Positions 34,928 to 47,647 of a DNA stretch of 64,000 bases are shown here, piece after piece. Source of the DNA: Streptomyces canus (GTDB lineage: Bacteria > Actinomycetota > Actinomycetes > Streptomycetales > Streptomycetaceae). The DNA lies in assembly GCF_030816965.1 (NCBI RefSeq), contig NZ_JAUSYQ010000002.1:3257001-3321000 (forward strand), written 5' to 3'. The stretch's first letter is position 1. Every line of letters begins with the position of its first letter. The notes beneath the pieces are model-generated. The model was not told the origin of the DNA, searched no databases, and saw only the letters and a program-made list of their open reading frames with translations. The position numbers and the translations under genes are program-made.

Positions 34928-36031
34928 GCGCGGCCCTTGCCCGATCAGCCCGTGATCCGAGAGGGAGCCATCCTCACCGGACCCCTGTCACGGGGCTGTT
35001 CACGCTCGGGAACAAGCTCAGCTGATCAGCACCATCGGTAGCCGAGTGAGTCGTGGCCCCCGCGGCCGCTCGACGTGAGCGCGCTCTTCCCGCAACTGGC
35101 CCCACGGGCAGCGACCGGTTGCGTCCCCGCCCCTGGCGCCGTCGACGCTCGACAGTTCCGTCGGCGAGCCGCACCTGTGGGGCCACGTGAATGCCGCCTT
35201 TTCGCCGGGGCGGCGTGCGGCTCGTGCGTCGTAGCCGGGCGGCAGCGGCCAGCCGGACCAGCATCAGCAGCAGTACGAGCGTGAAGACCGCCTCCCTGAC
35301 TCGCCACTTCAGCCGTGACATTCCGTACGCGGCCATCGAGTTGACGAACAGGCCACCGGTCACGGTCACCCGACCCGGGCCGCGACGACGCGTCGGCCAA
35401 CTGGATGTGGGCGAGCTGGCCACGCCGGGCCAGCGCCCACTGGTCATGCGTGGCCTTGGTGAGCGAACCCGCCCACCGGGACGACGACACCGGCGTCAAC
35501 GCCCGCTTACGGGCCGCCCACGTGTCCGCGCAGTGCTCCAGTCCCTGCCCGCACCGGACCTTCAGGTCCCGGGAGGCGAGGGACCCGAGGTGCGCGCCGA
35601 CCAGCGCGAGGACCTTCTCATCGGCGGGCGTCAGCTGCTTGAGCCTCGTACGGACCGCCACCAAGCTCCCGCAACCCGCCCACCCCACACCCCCTGTACG
35701 GCCCGTCGACCCCTCCCAGGGCAACGCCTCCAGACGTCCGCCGGGGCCCTCCGTACTCACTCACACACGCCAGAACACACTGTGGTCAGCCTCAGTGGCA
35801 CCCCGATCACCGGCACCACACCCAGCCCCTCTTCGAGCGACTCGGGTGGCGGTTACGGCTACTGACCACCAAAGGGGACGGCGCGCGCCCTGCTCATCGA
35901 GCGGTCTGCACATGGATGCGGTGCAATCTTCTGTTGAATTCTGTCTGGACCATTGTCCGACTGCGTGAGCTCCTGTAGCACTGTGCGCGGAGTGTTCCCC
36001 CTCCATCCCCCCTGCAACACCGGGAGCGCAC
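34928..36031. other. Gene-poor region with decayed sequences
   Basis: In 1.1 kb I see no intact gene. It holds a TnpB-like fragment (35390-35661, minus), a possible minus-strand membrane segment (TLVLLLMLVRLAAA near 35285) in a doubtful 120-codon frame (35336-34974), and a plus-strand tail GTPITGTTPSPSSSDSGGGY ending at 35865 that looks like the C-terminus of a lost gene. The last 160 bp are the leader of the GH59 gene. Confidence 0.5.
35390..35661 (-). pseudogene. TnpB/OrfB-type transposase N-terminal remnant
   Basis: A minus-strand frame reads VAVRTRLKQLTPADEKVLAL, then SSRWAGSLTKATHDQWALAR and QLAHIQLADA. This is the start of the IS605 OrfB/TnpB-like proteins common in Streptomyces. Homology stops at about 90 residues, before the RuvC-like catalytic Asp/Glu motifs. 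No partner tnpA or element ends were found beside it. Confidence 0.6.
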
Positions 36032-39301
<3,270 letters not shown>

Positions 39302-39319
39302 GGCGCAGCACACCTCCGA

Positions 39320-39349
39320 GCGGGCGGCGCCCTTCACGGCACCGCCCGC
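39320..39349 (+). terminator. Hairpin after the GH59 gene
   Basis: GCGGGCGG at 39320-39327 pairs with CCGCCCGC at 39342-39349. Inner GCC/GGC extends the stem to about 12 bp with one mismatch around a six-base loop, 18 bp after the GH59 stop. Being symmetrical it could also serve the convergent LysR gene. Confidence 0.7.
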
Positions 39350-40281
39350 CCGGCAAGCCGCGGGGTCGTGAACATGTCGATCAGGGGTGGCCGAGGCCCC
39401 GGGCAGAGCGCCGACGAGGCTGAGGAGCCCTCGCAGTGCCGGCGCGGTGCTTGCCGACCGGTGGGCCAGGGCGAGGTCCGCGGTGGGGATGGGCGGGGTC
39501 ACCCGCTTGAGCCGCACCCCTGGAATCCGCAGCGCACGGGCACGCCCCTCGGGCACCGGGGCGATGCCGGTGCCCGCGGCGACGCTGAGGAGGAGTTGCT
39601 CGTCGTCGGGTTCTTCCCGCACGATGCGCGGCCCGCCGTCGGGCCACAGCTGCCGGGAGATCACGTCGTGCATTCCGGAGGCGTTCTCGCGCGGCCAGAG
39701 GATCACGGGTTCGGCGGCGATGCGCCCGCGGGTGACCCTGCGTTCACGGGCGAGAGGATGATCGGCGGGCACGGCCACGAGGAGTTCCTCGCGGGCGATG
39801 CGCCGCCACTCCAGGCCCGCGTCGTCCAGCGGCGGCCGTACGAAGGCGGCATCCAGCCTCCCGGCCGGCTCGGTGATGTTGTGCGCCGTCCACCCCGTCC
39901 GTACGACGAGATCCACGTCCGGATGGAGGGTACGGAACGCGGCGAGGAGGGCGTCGACGCAGCCGCCGCGGGCGGAGCGGGTGAGGGCCAGGCGCAGTTG
40001 CCCCTGGTGCCCGCCGACGGCTGCACGGATCCGTTCCCGCGCCGCGTCCGCGCGGGCCAGCAGTTCACCGGCTTCGTGAGCCACGACCTCGCCGACGACG
40101 GTCAGCCGGCAGCCCCGGCTGGTGCGTGCGAGCAGCGGAGCACCGATGTCCCGTTCCAGCGCCCTGATCTGCTGACTCAGGGCGGGCTGGGCGATGTGCA
40201 GCCGGAGCGCGGCCCGCGTGAAGTTCAACTCCTCGGCCGGCACGCGGAAATACCGCAGCCGCCGCAGGTCCATCCTCAACT

Positions 40282-40296
40282 ATAAGCACGCCTTAT
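40282..40296. promoter_or_regulatory. LysR-type operator (ATAAG-N5-CTTAT)
   Basis: ATAAGCACGCCTTAT is a perfect 5-5-5 dyad containing the T-N11-A core of LysR boxes. It lies nine bases before the LysR start codon and 86 bp before the oxidase gene, where autoregulation and activation would be expected. Confidence 0.65.
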
Positions 40297-40381
40297 GGCA
40301 TTGGACATGACTGGTCTTGGACAGCTCGTCAGCTCCCCGCCGACAGTGGGAAGCACACGGTTCGGCGATCAAGGGGGAAGC

Positions 40382-41362
40382 ATGGGCGACAGGTTCGACG
40401 CGGTCGTCGTCGGCGCCGGAGTCATCGGGCTCACCACCGCACTGCGCCTGCAGCAGGCCGGTGCCCGCGTCGCTGTGGTCGCGGCCGAGCCGTCGATCGT
40501 GACGACGTCCTCCGTCGCGGCGGCCGTCTGGTATCCGACCCGCACCCGGTTCGAGGCGCGCGTACTGGACTGGGCCGCCCACACCTACGACGAGTTCGCC
40601 CGCCAGGCGTCCGACGGGGTACCCGGCGTGGTCATGCGCCCCACCCGGATGCTGCTGCGCGGCCCGGCCCACGACGTCCCCTGGTGGGCCGCTGCCGTCC
40701 CCGACCTCCGCGTCCTGCGAAGGGACGAAGTACGGGCCCCCTTCACCGCGGGCTGGGCGTTCACCGTTCCGTCCGTGGAGATGTCCCGCTACCTGCCCTG
40801 GCTCCAGCAGAGCGTGTCCGAGGCAGGCGGCACGCTGATCCATCGCCGTATCGACGCCCTGGAACAGGCGAGCGTATGGGCGCCCGCAGTGGTGAACGCC
40901 TCCGGCCTGGGCGCCCGCGCCCTGTGCGGCGACACCGAAGTGCGGCCGGTGCGGGGGCAGTTGGTCCTCGTCGCCAACCCCGGTCTGCACACGTCCGTAC
41001 GCGACGCGGACAACGCCGACGGCTACACCTACGTCCACCCCCGCAGCACGGACATCGTCCTCGGCGGCACCTTCGAGATCGGCGAGTGGGACACCACGCC
41101 ATCCCCGGCCACCGCCGCCGCGATCCTGCGCCGCTGCACCGAACTGCTGCCGGAACTGGCCGGCGTACCGGTCCTCGGCCACCGGGTGGGCCTGCGACCG
41201 TACCGGGACGGCGGCGTCCGCCTGGAGGCCGACCCGCACCCTCACGGACGGGTGCGACGGCTGGTGCACAACTACGGCCACGGAGGCGCCGGAGTCACCC
41301 TGGCCTGGGGCTGCGCGGACGCCGCGACAGCCCTTGTCGCCGGGGCCGTTCGGCCGGGATGA
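40382..41362 (+). CDS. D-amino-acid oxidase-like FAD enzyme
   Basis: A 326-residue flavoprotein of the DAO/DASPO family, expected to oxidise a D-amino acid (or glycine-type amine) to the imino acid with H2O2. FAD-binding VVVGAGVIGLTTALRL opens the protein; SSVAAAVWYPT is the second conserved loop. The C-terminal motif VGLRPYRDGGVRLE holds the substrate-binding Arg, and HNYGHGGAGVTLAWG is the family signature. ATG 40382 with GGGGGAAG just upstream is preferred over the longer frame from 40295. It is divergent from the LysR gene and probably its target. Substrate is unknown. Confidence 0.88.
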   Translation: MGDRFDAVVVGAGVIGLTTALRLQQAGARVAVVAAEPSIVTTSSVAAAVWYPTRTRFEARVLDWAAHTYDEFARQASDGVPGVVMRPTRMLLRGPAHDVPWWAAAVPDLRVLRRDEVRAPFTAGWAFTVPSVEMSRYLPWLQQSVSEAGGTLIHRRIDALEQASVWAPAVVNASGLGARALCGDTEVRPVRGQLVLVANPGLHTSVRDADNADGYTYVHPRSTDIVLGGTFEIGEWDTTPSPATAAAILRRCTELLPELAGVPVLGHRVGLRPYRDGGVRLEADPHPHGRVRRLVHNYGHGGAGVTLAWGCADAATALVAGAVRPG

Positions 41363-41980
41363 ACCCTGCCGCTCGCACCTCCCCTTCGCCCCCACGTACG
41401 CCTGTGCCGCTCCCGTTCGTGCTGTTCCCGTTCTCGAGGATTTCGTGTCCGAGCCCGTCGGTGATCTGCCTGGCGCCTGGAACGAGGTACCCGAGAGCAG
41501 CTACGGAGTCGTACACGCCGGAGCCGAGGAGTTGCATCCCTTCGCCCCGCAACCGGCGTGACGCCTCGTCTGCTTCACCCATCCCGTGCGGCCGCGAGTG
41601 CCGTGAGGTCGTCGGCCGCCTGAAGAAACCCGGCCGTACGGCGCGCGCTCACAAGCCATGCGCTTCAGCCCCGGCGTGAACGCCGGGGCTTTCACGCATG
41701 GGGCGACGCGTCCGACGGGGCGGCGCGCAAGGTGGCGATGGGGGCGCGGACCATCCGCCGGGCGACAGGGGCGCGTCCTGCCGGCTCCCGGTGCGGTGGG
41801 GTGGCGCTCGTGCGTCCCGCGGCGACACACCGCTCCACGTAGGGCCTGGACCCGGTCGAGTGGCGGGTGTGGCCGTTCGGCCCGTCCGTGTCGCTGTGCC
41901 TCGGCGGGGCTTCCGTGACGGGTGGGGAGCAGGATCGGAGCGCTGCGTCGGCGGGCCGCGGAGCGCTCCGAGCGAGCCGG
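41363..41980. other. Gene-poor region between oxidase and esterase genes
   Basis: No intact gene is seen in these 618 bases. A plus-strand frame ends LPGAWNEVPESSYGVVHAG with stop at 41561 and looks like the tail of a lost protein that I cannot name. A strong hairpin lies at 41667-41690. The rest reads as shadow ORFs. Confidence 0.5.
41667..41690. terminator. Tight hairpin followed by TTTC
   Basis: AGCCCCGGCGT and ACGCCGGGGCT form a perfect 11-bp stem with a two-base loop, followed by TTTC. It could end plus-strand transcription from the oxidase gene; similar hairpins also mark ends of IS605-type elements. Confidence 0.6.
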
Positions 41981-43312
41981 TCAGTACGGGCAGGTGTCCA
42001 TCCAGCGCGTGACCAGGGAGGTGTTGTTCTTGTCGCTGTCCCGGACGGGACCGCACAGGAACGGGCTGAAGCGGGTGTCGGCACGCAGCCAGAGACTGAG
42101 GAACGACACGATCCACTTGCCCTGCTTGGCCTTGTCGCCGTAGCCCGTCATCGGGCACAGATGGTCGCCCGGCACCTCGATGTAGAGCTTCTCCGCCTGG
42201 GACATGGAGTTGTACCAGGGCACCGCGTAGCTGTTGCCGTGGGCGACGGGGTCGCTTTCACAGGTCAGGAAGAACGTGGGGTCGGTGACCGAGGAGAAGT
42301 TCACGTTCGGGTAGTACGGGGCCGTGGGCACGCCCGCCCGGAAGCGCGAGTCGTCCCGGAGGGCCGCCATGACGCCGCCTCCGCCCATCGAGTGGCCGAC
42401 CGCGCCGAGCGTGCCGTTGACCTTCCCCGCTATGGGGTTGCCGGTGGCGTTGCCCAGCGCGAGCAGTTGGGTGCCGGCGGCGCTGATCTGGCGGCCACGC
42501 GATGCGGGATCGTCGGTGAGGGTGTTGGTTCCGACGTTGATGACGACGAAGCCCCAGGAAGCCAGGCGCGGTGCGAGCCACTGCAGGTTCTGCTGTGTGC
42601 CCTGATAGCCCGGCATCAGTACGACGCCGGGGTACGGGCCACCGGTCGTCGGGTACGTGACCGTGCCGGAGCCGTACCCGACGGGACGGGGAACGGTGTA
42701 AGTGGCGGTGGTCAGCGGCCCGTTGGTGGCCTCCAGGGAAGCGGTCGTCGGGTCCGGGATCCCGTTGCCCGGAGGGGTGCCGCCACCGGAGCCGTACACC
42801 TGGAACTCCCACAGCGAGTAGCCGTAGGCGGTGCCCCGCTGGGTGCCGTGGACGCGGACGTACCGGCCGTCGCCGTTCACGTCGAGGGTCTGAAGGCCGC
42901 CGGTGCTTGTCGTGGTCGAGTAGACGGTGGTCCAGGCGGTGCCGTTGTCGGAGGTCTGGATCTGGAACGCGCGGGCGTACGCGGCCTCCCAGCGCAGCAC
43001 CACTCGGCTGACGGTGACGGTGGAGCCCAGATCGACTCCCAGCCACTGCGGATCGCTGAACGTGCTCGACCAGCGCGTACCGGTGTCGCCGTCCACCGCC
43101 GCCGACGCGGGGGTGGACGCGTTCTCGGTGGACGAGGAGGTCGCGGGCTTGCCCTGGGACAGCAGGTCGGCGGCGGCCGCCGGCGGGGCGGCGGCTGTCA
43201 GCAGAGTCAGCGCCAAGCCGATGGCGGTGACCAGTGCGATCAGTGCCGTCATGGCAGGGGGTCGGGTCCGTAACGGCACGGTCGTGTCGGTCGAGCGACC
43301 GGGTGAATGCAT
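41981..43312 (-). CDS. Secreted cutinase-like polyester hydrolase with discoidin (F5/8C) domain
   Basis: A 443-residue exported enzyme. A signal segment (ALIALVTAIGLALTLLTAAA) precedes an F5/8 type C binding domain (residues 48-175; DGDTGTRWSSTFSDPQWLGV). A dienelactone/cutinase-type alpha/beta hydrolase follows with GHSMGGGG (Ser308), CESDPVA (Asp354) and GDHLCP (His384). GHSMGGGG is the elbow of actinobacterial cutinases and PET hydrolases; that substrate class is inferred. Cysteines near 351, 385 and in the tail (FLCGP, DTCPY) may form disulfides. ATG 43312 has GGAGGT six bases upstream. It follows the Tat esterase gene by 54 bp, so both are likely one operon. Confidence 0.85.
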   Translation of the reverse strand: MHSPGRSTDTTVPLRTRPPAMTALIALVTAIGLALTLLTAAAPPAAAADLLSQGKPATSSSTENASTPASAAVDGDTGTRWSSTFSDPQWLGVDLGSTVTVSRVVLRWEAAYARAFQIQTSDNGTAWTTVYSTTTSTGGLQTLDVNGDGRYVRVHGTQRGTAYGYSLWEFQVYGSGGGTPPGNGIPDPTTASLEATNGPLTTATYTVPRPVGYGSGTVTYPTTGGPYPGVVLMPGYQGTQQNLQWLAPRLASWGFVVINVGTNTLTDDPASRGRQISAAGTQLLALGNATGNPIAGKVNGTLGAVGHSMGGGGVMAALRDDSRFRAGVPTAPYYPNVNFSSVTDPTFFLTCESDPVAHGNSYAVPWYNSMSQAEKLYIEVPGDHLCPMTGYGDKAKQGKWIVSFLSLWLRADTRFSPFLCGPVRDSDKNNTSLVTRWMDTCPY

Positions 43313-43366
43313 GGATCTACCTCCGGAAGGCGGTGAGAGCGCGGTAACCGGACAGCGAGGGGCCGG

Positions 43367-44761
43367 CTAGCGGGACTGTTCGAAGAGCCAGTCGACGACC
43401 ACGTCGTTCTCGTACGTCTGGGCCCATGCGAGGTGCGGGTTCACCGGTGTCGTTCCCGGCGTGTAGCTGGTGAACAGGACGTGGCTGCGGGTGGCCCGGG
43501 CCTGCCGCAGGAGCGCCCGGGACCGGGCCTCGAACTGCGCCTTCGGCAGATCGTTGGCCCACTCCCCTCGGCTGACCCGCGCGCCCGCGGTCTCCAGGGC
43601 GTTCATGAGCGTCCAGGTGCCGGGCTTGCCGAACCTGCCCTCGCGGTAGGGGACGACCGGGTCGTCGACGGAGTGGTCGGCCCAGATCGGGATGTGCGTG
43701 ATCTTTTCCATGGTGGCCGGGTCGCCCCAGCCGGCCGTGGGCAGGGCGGCCGCGAACACGTCGGGTCGCTTCGCCAGCAGGCTGTAGATACCGCGACCGC
43801 CCGAGGACAGTCCGACGAGGTAGAGCCGGTTGGTGTCCACGGCTCGGGAGTGCTCGCGCACGAAGGTGTCGATGAGTTCGCTCAGCGCGGCCTGGACTTT
43901 GGCGTCGGTCCAGTCCGTGCCGTCGGGTCCGTCCATGGGACGGGGCAGGGGGATCTGGGGAGAGAGGACGAACGCGGGGTCACGGCGCTGTCGTTCGGGC
44001 TTGGCGAACGTGACCGCGATCCGGTTGGAGGTGAGCTGGGTCATGTTGTTGTCCGCGACCTCGCCACCGCCGTGCAGGGTGACGACGAGCGGGTACCGCG
44101 TGCGCGTCCGAGGGTTCCGTACGAAGTCCGCGGGCTGGTACAGCCGGAAGTCCATGTCGAAACCCGCGGAGTCGGTGAAGGAGCCGGCGGTGAAGTCGTC
44201 GACCACGGGAGTGATGACGTCGTCGTTCCGGCTCGCGAACGGACCGGCCCTGAGTACCGGTTCACCTCCCGGGGCACGTACGTCCGCCACCTGTCTGACG
44301 GAGTACGTGCGGTCGAGCGGCAGGGGATCGGTGCCGGCTGCCCGCGCGTTGGGGTCGTTCGGGTCGAGTTCGACGATCAGGCGGTCCCCCGGCCGTCCTG
44401 GGTGGGACCGGTCGTCCACTTCGGCGGCGGTGCCGGAGTAGACCTGGGTCACCGTGCGAGCCGCTGTCTGCCCGCCGACTGTGGCCCGCACCTCGAAGGC
44501 GGAGGGTGGGATCACCCCGCCGCGTAGGTCGATGCGCTGCGCGTACTGGATGGCGACGGCCGTCACCAGCCAGTTGTTCCTCGGCGTCACCTGCGTGACG
44601 AGGTCCGTTCGCAGGACCGGATTGAGTCCTGAGGCCGCCTGTCGTCCCTCGGTTGTGGTCGTCGTGGGGTCGGCGGCCGCGGCGGTTGCCGTGCTCACGG
44701 CCGGCGCCGTGACCGCACCCGCGGTGGCGGCGAGCACCGTACGTCTGGTGATCCGTCTCAT
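43367..44761 (-). CDS. Tat-exported esterase of the prolyl-oligopeptidase/PHB-depolymerase type
   Basis: A 464-residue exported esterase. The Tat-type signal is MRRITRRTVLAATAGAVTAP. An N-terminal beta domain (about 45-210) precedes the hydrolase domain: YPLVVTLHGGGEVADN (oxyanion), VGLSSGGRGIYSLL (nucleophile Ser), HIPIWADHSVDDPVVP (acid) and a C-terminal His in VNPHLAWAQTY. This layout is shared by secreted PHB-depolymerase- and feruloyl-esterase-like enzymes. ATG 44761 has GAGGAC upstream; the frame is open further only through arginine-rich shadow sequence. It lies upstream of the cutinase-like gene and is probably co-transcribed. Confidence 0.82.
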   Translation of the reverse strand: MRRITRRTVLAATAGAVTAPAVSTATAAAADPTTTTTEGRQAASGLNPVLRTDLVTQVTPRNNWLVTAVAIQYAQRIDLRGGVIPPSAFEVRATVGGQTAARTVTQVYSGTAAEVDDRSHPGRPGDRLIVELDPNDPNARAAGTDPLPLDRTYSVRQVADVRAPGGEPVLRAGPFASRNDDVITPVVDDFTAGSFTDSAGFDMDFRLYQPADFVRNPRTRTRYPLVVTLHGGGEVADNNMTQLTSNRIAVTFAKPERQRRDPAFVLSPQIPLPRPMDGPDGTDWTDAKVQAALSELIDTFVREHSRAVDTNRLYLVGLSSGGRGIYSLLAKRPDVFAAALPTAGWGDPATMEKITHIPIWADHSVDDPVVPYREGRFGKPGTWTLMNALETAGARVSRGEWANDLPKAQFEARSRALLRQARATRSHVLFTSYTPGTTPVNPHLAWAQTYENDVVVDWLFEQSR

Positions 44762-44926
44762 GTGTCCTCGTCTCAGTCGGTGGGGGCACCCGGACCAGGT
44801 GCCTCTGTGGGTGGCTCCGGTCGCCCGGCTCCGGGCCTCCGCCGGGCTTCGCAAGCGGGTGGCACGTCGTGGACCTGAGCGGCGTGCGCGGTGGCTGCCG
44901 GGAGTACGCGGTCGGCGGGACACCGG

Positions 44927-46360
44927 TCACAGGGGGAAGGCGCCGGTCACCAGGGCGCCGGCGGTCATGACGAGGGTGGTGCCGAAGGCCCAGCGGAAGA
45001 TGAAGCGCTGGTGTTCGCCGAGCGACACACCGCTCATGCCGACCAGGATGAACGTGGACGCGGTGAGCGGACTGAGCGGGAACCCGGTGGTCATCTGGCC
45101 GAGAATGGCGGCCCGGGCGACCTCGGCCGGGTCCGTGCCGAAACCGTTCGCGGTCTCGGCGAGCACGGGCAGCACCCCGAAGTAGTAGGCGTCCGGGGTG
45201 AAGACCAGGCTCAGCGGCATGCCGGTGACGGCCACCGCGACGGGCAGGTGCGACCCGAAGGAGTCGGGGACGACGGAGACGAACGTCTCGGCCATCTCGT
45301 CGATCATCCTGGTGCCGCTGAGGATCCCGGTGAGGACACCGGCCGCGAAGATCATCGTGGTGACCAGGACCACGCTCTTGGCGTGCTTGTCGAGCAGCGC
45401 CTGTTGCTGTTCCCAGGTGGGGTGGTTGACCAGCGCCGCGATCGCGAACCCGAGGACGAACAGCACCGGAAGCGGCAGCACTTCCTGGATCAGGCAGACC
45501 ACGAGAGCGACGGTGAGCAGGAGATTGAAGATGTTCAGCCAGGTCCGCGGGAGCGGCGGGACCCGGACGGCACCGGGCCCGTCCCCGGGGGATCCAAGGG
45601 CCTGACGTTCCTGCCCGTCGGCCGTCGTCCGAGTGACCTGCCGGCTCGGCTCGGCAGTCACGGTCGTCGTCGAGGCGGCGGGTTCACGGTTGCCCCGCTC
45701 GTCCTCGCCGTTGGGCACGTCCGCGGCCGGACCCCGCGGGGACAGCGTGCCGAGACGGTTGCGCTCCCGGCGGCCGAGCAGGTACGAGGCCACCAGCACC
45801 CAGGCGACGCCGAAGCCCATCGCGGGCAGCACGGGGTTGAAGACCTCGGAACTGTCCAGCTTCAGCGCCGCCATGGCGCGTACGGTCGGACCACCCCAGG
45901 GGACCATGTTCATCACGCCCGCGCCCAGGCAGACCACTCCGGACAGCACCAGGGGATTCATGCCGAGTCTTTTGTAGACCGGCAGCAGCGCGGAGACGGT
46001 GATCAGGAAGGTGGAGGCGCCGTCGCCGTCCAGGGCCACGCACAGCGTGAGGACGGCCGTGGCGACGGTGATCCGCAACGGGTCCCCCCGCGCCGCACGC
46101 AACAGACCACGGATCAGGGGGTCGAAGAGCCCGGCGTCCACCATCAGGCTGAAGTACAGGACCGCGAAGGCGATCATGATGCCGGTGGGGGCCACCTTGG
46201 ACAGCCCACCGAGAATCAGCTCGCCCAGATCGCTCGCGAAGCCGCCGATGAGCGCCGCCAGCACCGGAAGCAGGATCAGAGCGACCAGGACCGAGGCGCG
46301 TTTGGTCATGGTGAGCAGCAGCAGGACGGCGATCGTGGCGAAGCCCAGGGCTGCCGGCAT
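44927..46360 (-). CDS. CitMHS-family carboxylate transporter
   Basis: A 477-residue inner-membrane transporter of the citrate-metal:proton symporter family. It has about twelve hydrophobic segments, a cytosolic linker of about 75 residues in the middle (GRRERNRLGTLSPRGP), and conserved turns DGDGASTFLITVSALLPVY, PWGGPTVRAM and FTPDAYYFGVLPVL. ATG 46360 is used because the first membrane helix (ALGFATIAVLLLLTMTKRAS) begins at once; the longer frame is Pro/Arg-rich noise. It is divergent from a LysR regulator, with CoA-transferase and lyase genes beyond. The context suggests uptake of a di- or tricarboxylate for CoA-dependent breakdown. Confidence 0.87.
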   Translation of the reverse strand: MPAALGFATIAVLLLLTMTKRASVLVALILLPVLAALIGGFASDLGELILGGLSKVAPTGIMIAFAVLYFSLMVDAGLFDPLIRGLLRAARGDPLRITVATAVLTLCVALDGDGASTFLITVSALLPVYKRLGMNPLVLSGVVCLGAGVMNMVPWGGPTVRAMAALKLDSSEVFNPVLPAMGFGVAWVLVASYLLGRRERNRLGTLSPRGPAADVPNGEDERGNREPAASTTTVTAEPSRQVTRTTADGQERQALGSPGDGPGAVRVPPLPRTWLNIFNLLLTVALVVCLIQEVLPLPVLFVLGFAIAALVNHPTWEQQQALLDKHAKSVVLVTTMIFAAGVLTGILSGTRMIDEMAETFVSVVPDSFGSHLPVAVAVTGMPLSLVFTPDAYYFGVLPVLAETANGFGTDPAEVARAAILGQMTTGFPLSPLTASTFILVGMSGVSLGEHQRFIFRWAFGTTLVMTAGALVTGAFPL

Positions 46361-46453
46361 GGCGGCGCTCGCTTTCTCGGGGACGGCCCTCGGCGGCGGT
46401 GGGCGGGGCTGGGCGGGGGCAAGCCGAGGTGTTACGCGAGAGTTTCGGAGCAT

Positions 46454-46506
46454 CACCGAATCGGTGTCCAGCATCAAACCGAGATCTGTCCATGCGATAA
46501 GCGCAT
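46454..46506. promoter_or_regulatory. Two dyads in the CitMHS-LysR intergenic region
   Basis: CACCGA-A-TCGGTG at 46454-46466 is a perfect palindrome. ATGCG-ATAAG-CGCAT at 46492-46506 is a perfect 5-5-5 dyad with the T-N11-A core of LysR boxes. They lie 38 bp apart between the divergent starts, the usual arrangement of regulatory and activation sites of a LysR protein. Confidence 0.65.
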
Positions 46507-46539
46507 CAATGTGCGCGGGCGGGCCTATGCTCGTCGGCC

Positions 46540-47466
46540 ATGGAGGCCACCACCCTGCGACAACTGACGGCATACGTGGCCGTCGCCCGGGCCGCGAGCT
46601 TCACCGCGGCCGCCGCGGAGATGCACGTGTCCCAGTCCTCGCTCAGCCGCGCCGTCGCGGACCTGGAGCGGTTGCTCGGCGTCCAACTCCTCGAACGTGA
46701 CACCCGTAACGTGCAGTTGACCGCGGCGGGCGCCGAGGCCCTGCGTATCGCCGAGCAGATCGTCACCGCTCACCGGGCGGGCATGAAGGAACTCAGGCGA
46801 TTCCTGCTCGGCGAGTCGGGAACGGTCGCCGTGGCCACCCTGCCCTCGGTCGCCGCGGTGCTCCTGCCGCAGGTGATCTCCGGCTTCCGCGAGCGGCGGC
46901 CGCAGGTGGCGGTACGCCTCCTCGACGGGCTGGAGCGGCTGGTCCTGGACCGGGTCCTGTCCGGTGACGCCGATTTCGCGATCACCACCGTCGGGGATCC
47001 GCCCGAGCAGTTGGAGCACCGCCCCCTGGTCAGGGACCGCTTCGTCGCGGTGCTGCCGGAAGGCCACCCGCTCGCCGACCGCCACGAAGTCGCCTGGGAC
47101 GACCTGGCTCGCCGGCCGTTCCTGGCCGTCGGGCGCGACTCGAGCGTGCGCCGGCTCACCGATGCGGCGTTCGCCCAGATCGACGCGCACGCTGCACCGG
47201 CGGCCGAGGCGGGCAGTATCGCGACCGTGGGCGGACTGGTGACCGCCGGTCTCGGGGTGTCGGCGATGCCCGCCCTCGTGCTCCCGCTCATGGGCGCCGG
47301 GCGCGTCGTCTGCCGTCCTCTGGTGGAACCCGTGGTGGACCGGCGCCTGGACATCGCGCTGCGCACTCGGCGAACGCTCCCCGTCGTGACGCAGCGGTTC
47401 CTGGAGACACTCGAAGACTTCCGCCTCCAGGGCCGCCCTCTTCCGCCCGGGGTTTCGTGGGCATGA
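46540..47466 (+). CDS. LysR-family regulator of the carboxylate cluster
   Basis: A 308-residue LysR regulator: N-terminal HTH (ASFTAAAAEMHVSQSSLSRA; dimer helix after it) and effector domain with VAVATLPSVAAVLLPQVISG and DRFVAVLPEGHPLADRHEV. The length is normal. It is divergent from the CitMHS transporter and 181 bp upstream of the CoA-transferase gene on the same strand, so it likely controls both arms in response to the imported acid or its CoA ester. Two dyads precede it. The family is certain; the effector is not. Confidence 0.88.
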   Translation: MEATTLRQLTAYVAVARAASFTAAAAEMHVSQSSLSRAVADLERLLGVQLLERDTRNVQLTAAGAEALRIAEQIVTAHRAGMKELRRFLLGESGTVAVATLPSVAAVLLPQVISGFRERRPQVAVRLLDGLERLVLDRVLSGDADFAITTVGDPPEQLEHRPLVRDRFVAVLPEGHPLADRHEVAWDDLARRPFLAVGRDSSVRRLTDAAFAQIDAHAAPAAEAGSIATVGGLVTAGLGVSAMPALVLPLMGAGRVVCRPLVEPVVDRRLDIALRTRRTLPVVTQRFLETLEDFRLQGRPLPPGVSWA

Positions 47467-47647
47467 GGCCGCCCACCACCCCTCCCCATTCATGCGTTCT
47501 TCGCATTGATTGATGGCCTTCTTTTGCTCGACAGGCATTTCCCCGCTCCTGCACTGTGGAAGACCCGAACGGCGTCGACCGTGCCGCACAACGCCGACGA
47601 CGCAGCCGGGGGCCAACGCGAAACAGCAGGGTCGAGGGAGCGCATCG

